The notes beneath the pieces were generated by a model. It saw only the letters and a program-made list of their open reading frames with translations, ran no database searches and was not told the origin of the DNA. The position numbers were made by a program, and so were the translations under genes. A stretch of DNA of 64,000 nucleotides from Sulfurospirillaceae bacterium. GTDB taxonomy: Bacteria > Campylobacterota > Campylobacteria > Campylobacterales > Sulfurospirillaceae. Positions 58,129 through 64,000 of this stretch are shown here, in pieces. Each line of letters opens with the position of its first letter. Position 1 is the stretch's first letter. Where the stretch lies: the NCBI GenBank assembly GCA_028684065.1, contig JAQUGO010000003.1:246171-310170 (forward strand), in the 5' to 3' direction.

Positions 58129-59828
58129 AATTTTCGAAATTATATGCACCAACTACAAAAGACGCACCTAAAGATGCAACACTACCGAGTCATCAATACT
58201 TGGTACGTGCAGGCTTTATAGCCCAGGCGGGAAGTGGGTTGTATAACTTTTTACCAATGGGAAAAATTGTATTTGATAAAATTAAAGCAGTTGTTAAAGA
58301 AGAAATGGATGAAACGGGAGCTCAAGAAATTCAAATGGGTGTCGTAACCCCAGCTGATTTATGGAAGCAAAGTGGTAGATACGATGTATTCGGCAAAGAG
58401 TTGTGCCGTTTCTTAGATCGTAAAGAGAATGAGTTTGTTTTGGGACCAACGCATGAAGAGGTCGTGGTTGACATTGTCCGTAATCGTATTAATAGTTACA
58501 AACAATTACCCGTGCATCTGTATCAAATCACAACTAAATTTCGTGATGAAGCACGCCCTCGTTTTGGACTTCTTCGTGGACGTGAATTTACGATGAAAGA
58601 TGGTTATAGTTTTCATGAAGATGAAATAAGCATGAAACAAGAGTTTGCTGTTATGGAAGAGACGTATACCAAAATTTTTACGCGTCTCGGACTTGATTTT
58701 AGAGCGGTTGACGCTGATAGTGGTGCTATTGGTGGAAGCGGTAGTAAAGAGTTTATGGTATTGGCTCAAAATGGTGAGGATGATATCGTTGTATGTGAGA
58801 AATGCTCCTATGCGGCTAATATAGAAGCGGCTAAACGTGCTAAAAAAACAACGACGATAGAAGCACCACAAGCAGACTTGGCAAAATTTAAAACGCCTAA
58901 TATGAAAACGATTGAAGATGTTTGTAACTTCTTACATGTAGACGCTTTTTACAGTATTAAGGCCGTGGTTAAAAAAGCAATTTACAGTGATAAAGAAGAG
59001 ATTATTGTTTTCTTTGTCCGTGGTTGTGATGCATTGCAAGAAGTTAAAGCACGTAACGCATGTGGGGCACTTGATTTAGTCGATGCTGAACTTGAAGAGA
59101 TGCAAAAAGTGGGACTACATGCAGGTTTTATAGGGCCAATTGGTTTAGAATGTGTAAAATTTTACATAGATTTAGAGCTTAAAGAAGAAAAAAATCTTGT
59201 TTGCGGTGCCAATGAAGAAGATTACCATTGGGTTGGTGTCTCTATGTTTAATTTCAAAGAGGAGCGTTATGCTGATCTTACAGAAGTTAAAGCAGGTGAT
59301 TCATGTGTATGTTGTGGTGAAACACTTTATGTTACCAAAGGTATTGAAGTAGGACATATCTTTCAATTAGGACAAAAGTATGCCAAAGCTATGGGTGCGA
59401 CATTCTTAGATAAAAATGGCAAATCTCAACCTTTCTACATGGGGTGCTATGGTATTGGGGTAAGCCGTCTAGTCGCAGTGATGATAGAAGCAAGCCATGA
59501 TGATAAAGGCTGTATTTGGAATAAACAAACATCACCGTATTTGCTTGACATTATTGTTTCCAATATGAAAGATGAAGTACAAAATAATTATGCAACGCAA
59601 ATTTACGAAACACTTAGAAATGAAAAATACGCTGTTTTGATGGATGATAGAAATGAGCGTTTTGGTTTTAAAATTAAAGATTACGAACTCATTGGCTTAC
59701 CGTATGCACTCATTGTTGGAAAAGAACTTGAAGAAGGTTTTGTTGAGATAGTAGAGCGTCAAACGCTTGAAAAACTCGTTGTTAAAAAAGAGGATGCATT
59801 GTCTAAATTAAGGGAATTACTCGCGTGA
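58125..59828 (+). CDS. proS: Prolyl-tRNA synthetase
   Basis: 567-residue class II synthetase, bacterial type with the editing insertion (about 225-385). Motif 1 region: SGLYNFLPMG; motif 2: TKFRDEARPRFGLLRGREF; motif 3: GCYGIGVSRLVA. GTG start overlapping hemA. A zinc-like CVCCGE occurs at about 390. Its place between haem genes is conserved in Campylobacterota. Confidence 0.98.
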   Translation: MKFSKLYAPTTKDAPKDATLPSHQYLVRAGFIAQAGSGLYNFLPMGKIVFDKIKAVVKEEMDETGAQEIQMGVVTPADLWKQSGRYDVFGKELCRFLDRKENEFVLGPTHEEVVVDIVRNRINSYKQLPVHLYQITTKFRDEARPRFGLLRGREFTMKDGYSFHEDEISMKQEFAVMEETYTKIFTRLGLDFRAVDADSGAIGGSGSKEFMVLAQNGEDDIVVCEKCSYAANIEAAKRAKKTTTIEAPQADLAKFKTPNMKTIEDVCNFLHVDAFYSIKAVVKKAIYSDKEEIIVFFVRGCDALQEVKARNACGALDLVDAELEEMQKVGLHAGFIGPIGLECVKFYIDLELKEEKNLVCGANEEDYHWVGVSMFNFKEERYADLTEVKAGDSCVCCGETLYVTKGIEVGHIFQLGQKYAKAMGATFLDKNGKSQPFYMGCYGIGVSRLVAVMIEASHDDKGCIWNKQTSPYLLDIIVSNMKDEVQNNYATQIYETLRNEKYAVLMDDRNERFGFKIKDYELIGLPYALIVGKELEEGFVEIVERQTLEKLVVKKEDALSKLRELLA

Positions 59829-60250
59829 TTTACTTTCTTATCTATCTTTTTTTAGAAGTCAGTGTGAGCATAAATATTGCTTCTTCGATTGGAGCTTTTG
59901 CAACCTTTGCCGAACTTATTATTTCTGCTCTTGTCGGATTTATTATTATTGCCAATTTTAGAGTGACATTAGTGCAAAGTATGCAAGCATTGATGACTAA
60001 AAGTATTAGTATGGAAGCGTTTCAACGATTGAATGTTTTTACTATAGTTGGTGCTATTTTACTTATTTTACCTGGATTTTTGGGTGATATTATTGGGATT
60101 TGTTTGCAGTTTAGTTTTTTTGCTACTTTGTTTGCTGGCAAAATTTTACATAAAGATATAATGACAGAAAATCAAAACTTTAGTGAAGGAAAAAATGATG
60201 AAATCATCGATGTTGAAATTATTGACGATAACGCTACTCGCCTTAAGTAG
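59825..60250 (+). CDS. fxsA: FxsA-family membrane protein
   Basis: 141 residues, GTG start overlapping proS by four bases. Two or three hydrophobic helices lie in residues 1-105, and the family mark LILPGFLGDIIG is at about 79-90. The acidic C-terminal tail is cytoplasmic. FxsA in E. coli relieves exclusion of phage T7 by the F plasmid; its cellular role is unknown. Same position as Cj0544. Confidence 0.88.
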   Translation: MIYFLIYLFLEVSVSINIASSIGAFATFAELIISALVGFIIIANFRVTLVQSMQALMTKSISMEAFQRLNVFTIVGAILLILPGFLGDIIGICLQFSFFATLFAGKILHKDIMTENQNFSEGKNDEIIDVEIIDDNATRLK

Positions 60251-61058
60251 CACGCTTCTTGCGGCAGAAAATACAGGTGATACGGATAAAAAAATAGTCA
60301 ATTATTTGGAAAAAGCGATTGCAACTAATGATAATTACAAACTTGACAAAGTTGTTATCCTTAAAAAAGACAACCTCAAAGAGATTCAAGGATGGAAAGT
60401 CTATTTTGTTCGCCTTGATCTCGTGTTGTTAAAACAAGGCAACAAAAAAGTATCGGTTAATGATGTTCTTTTTACGGATGGTACGATTATGAGCAAAGAT
60501 TTACTCGCTTTAGAGAATGGTCGAAGCATTAAAAATAATCTCTCTTTGGATTTGGATAGTACTGCTTATAATAAAGAGCATTTATTAGCTGGAAATTTGG
60601 ATGCACCCAATAAAATAGTTGTTTTTAGTGACCCATTATGCCCGTTCTGTATGGATTTTGTTCCAGAAGTCATTCGTGATGTACAAAAATATCCTGAAAC
60701 ATTTGCATTATTTTACTACCATTTCCCACTCAGTATTCATCCTGCCTCTCCAACACTTATTAAAGCGATACTTGTAGCAGAAGAAAAAGGGGTGAAAGAT
60801 GTTGTTTTAAAAGTGTATAATGAAGTGTTTGATTTAAAGACAGAAAATGAAGAATTTATTCTCAAAGCTTTTAATAAAGCCCTCAAAACTAACATCACCG
60901 TTGCAGAAATTAATAAAGAAGCTATTGTAAAACGTTTAAATGATGATTATGCGTTTGCTATCAATCTTATGATAAATGGTACACCAACAGTTTATCTTAA
61001 TGGTAAAAAAGACATTTCAAAACGACAATACCGAGAAATGATTAAAGAGGCAAAATGA
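60198..61058 (+). CDS. Periplasmic thiol:disulfide oxidoreductase (DsbA/DsbC-like, CPFC)
   Basis: 286 residues. ATG 60198 has AAGGA seven bases upstream; ATG 60195 and GTG 60183 are alternatives. A signal peptide (about 1-21) is followed by a DsbC-like N-terminal domain (about 30-125) and a thioredoxin/DsbA domain with [11 protein letters not shown] and cis-proline [10 protein letters not shown]. It probably reduces or isomerises disulfides in exported proteins, perhaps in cytochrome c assembly given the haem genes around it, with DsbD as electron donor. It overlaps fxsA by 53 bases and hemC by four. Confidence 0.88.
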   Translation: MKSSMLKLLTITLLALSSTLLAAENTGDTDKKIVNYLEKAIATNDNYKLDKVVILKKDNLKEIQGWKVYFVRLDLVLLKQGNKKVSVNDVLFTDGTIMSKDLLALENGRSIKNNLSLDLDSTAYNKEHLLAGNLDAPNKIVVFSDPLCPFCMDFVPEVIRDVQKYPETFALFYYHFPLSIHPASPTLIKAILVAEEKGVKDVVLKVYNEVFDLKTENEEFILKAFNKALKTNITVAEINKEAIVKRLNDDYAFAINLMINGTPTVYLNGKKDISKRQYREMIKEAK

Positions 61059-61999
61059 AAAAATTGATTATTGCGACCAGGGGCAGTAAACTGGCGCTTT
61101 GGCAATCTGAATTTGTTAAAGAGGCTTTGATGAAGGCTCATCCTGGTTTAGAAGTCGAACTCAATATCATGGTCACAAAGGGTGATAAGATTTTAGATAC
61201 CCCTTTGGCCAAAATCGGTGGCAAGGGTTTATTTACCAAAGAGCTTGAAGAATCAATGCTTAGAGGCGAATCACATATCGCTGTTCATAGTCTTAAAGAC
61301 GTTCCTATGGAGTTTCCTAAGGGTTTGAAACTAAGTGTTATCACCAAACGTGAAGATGTTAGAGATGCTATGCTCTCTGAAAAATACACTTCACTTGAAG
61401 CCTTACCACAAGGTGCGGTTGTTGGGACTACGAGTTTAAGACGTCGCATGCAATTACTCAAATACCGACCAGATTTTATCATTAAAAATTTACGTGGCAA
61501 TGTTAACACACGTATCCGTAAGCTAAAAGAGGGTGAATTTGACGCGATTATCTTGGCAAGTGCAGGCATTAACCGTCTTGGCCTTAGTAGTGAAGTAAAC
61601 TATTTTGCTCCTATTGGTAAAGAGATTATGGTACCAGCGTCGGGTCAAGCTGCTCTTGGTATTGAAATTGTTGATACGCAGGAGGTTGAGACAATCGTCA
61701 GTGTTCTCAATGACCAAGCCGCTATCATCGAAACCAAGGTTGAGCGTGATTTTGTAACGATGCTTGAAGGTGGCTGTCAAGTGCCTATTGGCGTGAATGC
61801 AGAGCTTCGTGGAGAGTCTTTACATGTGAAGGCTATCATCGGTCTGCCTGATGGCTCTGAGATGATTGCTGAGAGCATGGAAGGCATAAAAGCAGAGTAT
61901 GAAACACTGGGTAAAAAATTGGCACAAACAGTGCTCGATAAAGGAGCGAAAGCTCTTTTGGCACGTGCTGAAAAGATAGCACTCGAAGAGATATTTTAA
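61055..61999 (+). CDS. hemC: Porphobilinogen deaminase
   Basis: 314-residue hydroxymethylbilane synthase. It has [13 protein letters not shown], the arginine-rich [24 protein letters not shown], and the dipyrromethane cofactor cysteine in [10 protein letters not shown]. Complete and standard length. It follows the thiol protein with a four-base overlap and precedes ubiD by 18 bases. Confidence 0.98.
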   Translation: MKKLIIATRGSKLALWQSEFVKEALMKAHPGLEVELNIMVTKGDKILDTPLAKIGGKGLFTKELEESMLRGESHIAVHSLKDVPMEFPKGLKLSVITKREDVRDAMLSEKYTSLEALPQGAVVGTTSLRRRMQLLKYRPDFIIKNLRGNVNTRIRKLKEGEFDAIILASAGINRLGLSSEVNYFAPIGKEIMVPASGQAALGIEIVDTQEVETIVSVLNDQAAIIETKVERDFVTMLEGGCQVPIGVNAELRGESLHVKAIIGLPDGSEMIAESMEGIKAEYETLGKKLAQTVLDKGAKALLARAEKIALEEIF

Positions 62000-62017
62000 A
62001 ATAAAAGGCAGTTTGGA

Positions 62018-63829
62018 ATGGATAGAATCATAACACTTTTACGCGAACACAATCTTTTACGCGTTATTGATGATGAAGTTGACATTGATTTGGAAATTCC
62101 ACATATGGCGTACATTGAGGTCAAAAAAGAGGATTCAAAAGCACTCTTATTTACCCATCCCATCAGCAAAAAGCTCGGAAAAAGTTTTGATATACCTGTT
62201 TTGATGAATGTTTTTGGCTCAACCAAAGCGACAGAGCTTATATTTGGTAAAAATCCCAATGTGGTCGCTAAACAAATTGAATCACTCATGCACATGAAAC
62301 CACCGACCTCTTTTATGGATAAGATGGGAATGCTTGGCACCCTTTTTAATCTTAAAAATGCTCTTCCAAAACGCCTCAAAAGTAAAGGTGTATGTCAAAC
62401 AAAAGTTTTCAGCGAACCTGATTTGTATGATTTTCCTATTTTAACGACATGGACAGAAGATGGTGGGCCTTTTATCACGATGGGGCAGGTTTACACCCAA
62501 AGTTTGGATGGCACAAAGCAAAATCTTGGCATGTACCGCTTGCAAGTGTACGATAAAAACCGCTTGGGAATGCACTGGCAAATCCACAAAGACAGCGCGC
62601 ATTTTTTTCATGAGTATAAAAAAGCGGGTAAAAAGATGCCTGTGAGTATTGGCATTGGCGGTGATCCCCTTTACATTTGGTGTGGACAAGCACCGATGCC
62701 GATTGGGATGTTTGAACTTTTGCTCTATGGTTTCATTAAAGACAAAAATGCACGCCTCGTAAAATCACTCACCAATCCGATTTATATCCCTGAAGATGTG
62801 GACATTGTCATTGAAGGTTGGGTTGATCCTTCCTTGAGCGAAATCGAAGGGCCTTTTGGTGATCATACAGGCTATTACACGCTCAAAGAGCCGTATCCTG
62901 TGTTGGATGTGACCTGCATTACATGTAAAGAAAAACCCATCTATCAAGCCACCGTTGTAGGCAAACCTCCTTTGGAGGATAAATACATGGGTTGGGCGAC
63001 TGAGCGCATCTTTTTACCGCTGTTAAAAACCACAGCGCCTGATTTGATTGATTATAATATGCCTGAAAACGGTGTTTTTCATAATCTCATTTTGGCCAAG
63101 CTCAATGTGCTTTACCCAGGACATGCGAAGCAGTTTATGCACGCGTTTTGGGGAGTAGGGCAGATGAGCTTTGTCAAACACGCGATATTTGTGGATGAAA
63201 ATGCTCCTGCGTTGGAGGATTTTGAGGCCATAAGTGATTATATTTTAAATCGTGTCAGTGCTAAAAATTTACTCATCAGTGAAGGGGTTTGCGATGCCCT
63301 AGATCACGCTTCGCCTAATGCACTGTTTGGTGGAAAATTGGGTGTGGATTGTACTTTGCCTTTAGCGCACGATACTCCTGCCAAAGTCATCCTTGAAAAT
63401 GCAACGCTTTTGAGTAAAGTTGCTTCTTTAGCACCAGAGATTACAGGTGTATTTCAGTATAAAACGCATACCAAAACACCGATTGCTGTTTTTTCACTTG
63501 ATAAACAACGAGCGGTTAAAGAAATCTACGAAGCACTCAAACCTTTAAAAGAGCATTTAAAACTTGTTGTTTTTGTAGACGCCCACAGCAATGACATCAC
63601 CAATGCCTACATGCTTATTTGGCGCATTGTGAACAATATTGATGCGCTTCGTGATATTTTTATCGAAGATGAATACCTTGGCATTGATGCTACCAATAAA
63701 AATAGTATTGATGGTTATGAGCGTGAATGGCCAAAAGATACAGACTGTGATAAGACTGTGATTCAAAGTCTCGTAGCACGTGGACTTTTAGAAGACAATC
63801 CACAGCTTTTACAAACCTTTTATATATAA
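62018..63829 (+). CDS. ubiD: UbiD-family (prenylated-flavin) decarboxylase
   Basis: 603 residues. The UbiD fold is shown by YRLQVYDKNRLGMHWQIHKD, the metal/prFMN region GIGGDP, EVDIVIEG-type sequence (PEDVDIVIEGWVDP) and GPFGDHTGYY. In organisms with the futalosine route it probably decarboxylates a menaquinone precursor; ubiquinone is not expected in this group. It is the last gene of the operon, followed by a long hairpin. One TTACATGTAA lies inside at 62919. Confidence 0.93.
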   Translation: MDRIITLLREHNLLRVIDDEVDIDLEIPHMAYIEVKKEDSKALLFTHPISKKLGKSFDIPVLMNVFGSTKATELIFGKNPNVVAKQIESLMHMKPPTSFMDKMGMLGTLFNLKNALPKRLKSKGVCQTKVFSEPDLYDFPILTTWTEDGGPFITMGQVYTQSLDGTKQNLGMYRLQVYDKNRLGMHWQIHKDSAHFFHEYKKAGKKMPVSIGIGGDPLYIWCGQAPMPIGMFELLLYGFIKDKNARLVKSLTNPIYIPEDVDIVIEGWVDPSLSEIEGPFGDHTGYYTLKEPYPVLDVTCITCKEKPIYQATVVGKPPLEDKYMGWATERIFLPLLKTTAPDLIDYNMPENGVFHNLILAKLNVLYPGHAKQFMHAFWGVGQMSFVKHAIFVDENAPALEDFEAISDYILNRVSAKNLLISEGVCDALDHASPNALFGGKLGVDCTLPLAHDTPAKVILENATLLSKVASLAPEITGVFQYKTHTKTPIAVFSLDKQRAVKEIYEALKPLKEHLKLVVFVDAHSNDITNAYMLIWRIVNNIDALRDIFIEDEYLGIDATNKNSIDGYEREWPKDTDCDKTVIQSLVARGLLEDNPQLLQTFYI

Positions 63830-63837
63830 CTTAATAT

Positions 63838-63891
63838 ATGTATATCATCTATTTTATAAATAAGTAGATGATATACATTACTGATTTTTTT
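63838..63891 (+). terminator. ubiD operon terminator, 14-base perfect stem
   Basis: ATGTATATCATCTA (63838-63851) pairs perfectly with TAGATGATATACAT (63865-63878), with a 13-base loop and a T-run at 63885-63891 shortly after. Starts eight bases past the stop. Confidence 0.75.
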
Positions 63892-63911
63892 CTACATTTT
63901 ATCCATATGTA

Positions 63912-63940
63912 TTGATATATTGTATAAATAAGAATATAAT
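63912..63940 (+). promoter_or_regulatory. Promoter of the last, partial gene
   Basis: TTGATA (63912-63917), 17 bases, TATAAT (63935-63940). The start codon is 27 bases further on. Confidence 0.65.
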
Positions 63941-63967
63941 AATGTATATTGACTCAAGGAGAAAAGT

Positions 63968-64000
63968 GTGAGTGTTTCTTACAAGCCTTTAGTAGAGCGT
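63968..64000 (+). CDS. Start of an unidentified gene (3' partial)
   Basis: A GTG start with AAGGAG (63956-63961) six bases upstream and a good promoter before it. Eleven codons are visible (VSVSYKPLVER), too few to identify the protein. Confidence 0.6.
   Translation, partial: MSVSYKPLVER

Noticed and set aside
58506-58871. 121-codon minus-strand frame inside proS
   Set aside because: Antisense to motif 2 region of proS and without a ribosome site.

Overview
The window reads as a chromosome segment of a Campylobacterota bacterium, most like Sulfurospirillum or a close relative. The DNA is AT-rich. Several gene neighbourhoods match arrangements known from Campylobacter jejuni and Helicobacter pylori: cprS-cprR-htrA / cbpA-hspR-kefB, hemW / rppH-lysC-hobA-holB-folP-ligA-tlyA-ribF, flhA-rrf2 / rpsO, hrcA-grpE-dnaK, nth / peb4-fba, nadE-lpxK-thrC-kdsB, and DUF2018-ispB-hemA-proS-fxsA-hemC-ubiD. 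The genus is an inference from gene content and order. No rRNA or tRNA genes, insertion sequences or CRISPR arrays are visible.

Layout. 1-7.2 kb: end of a LolC/E-type permease, a degenerate GGDEF protein, the CprRS two-component system with the periplasmic protease HtrA, and divergently the HspR heat-shock operon with a Kef-type antiporter. 7.2-18.8 kb: a long, tightly overlapping housekeeping run (RppH, aspartokinase, HobA, HolB, FolP, a zinc-ribbon membrane protein, a TSUP exporter, LigA, TlyA, RibF), then a diguanylate cyclase and CmoA. 18.8-22.7 kb: a small acidic protein, a DHH phosphoesterase, FlhA and an Fe-S type Rrf2 regulator. 22.9-27.3 kb: rpsO, a very AT-rich islet with a small XRE regulator and a 50-residue partner ORF, then hrcA-grpE-dnaK. 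27.4-42.4 kb: PPK2, DsbD, a block of biosynthetic genes on the minus strand (KdsB, ThrC, ArgB, LpxK, a DegT-family protein, NadE), CmoB, a dipeptidase, a thioredoxin-fold protein, Nth and the chaperone PEB4. 42.5-54.7 kb: Fba, a PLP enzyme, HisD, PanE, Mog, a lone TRAP binding protein, ValS, a second diguanylate cyclase and a cysK-rrf2-metY sulfur operon. 55.2-63.8 kb: a nine-gene operon joining prenyl-diphosphate, haem and quinone synthesis to prolyl-tRNA synthetase and a periplasmic thiol oxidoreductase.

Protein quality control is the main theme. HspR and HrcA are both encoded here. Both heat-shock promoters (cbpA and hrcA) are near-consensus sigma-70 promoters whose -35 region lies inside a 7-7-7 HAIR-like element, and hrcA also carries a CIRCE-like element at its translation start. 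HtrA, PEB4, DsbD and a CPFC thiol protein supply the periplasmic side.

The strongest unexplained signals are: (i) the XRE islet, where the 10-mer TTTATACTAT or its complement occurs four times, two of them in a perfect 20-bp-arm palindrome and one just upstream of the hrcA promoter; (ii) a DegT/DnrJ/EryC1 family protein with no lysine at the PLP Schiff-base position; (iii) a cysteine-free Rrf2 regulator co-transcribed with cysK and metY, recalling the CymR-CysK system; and (iv) marked over-representation of the palindrome TTACATGTAA.
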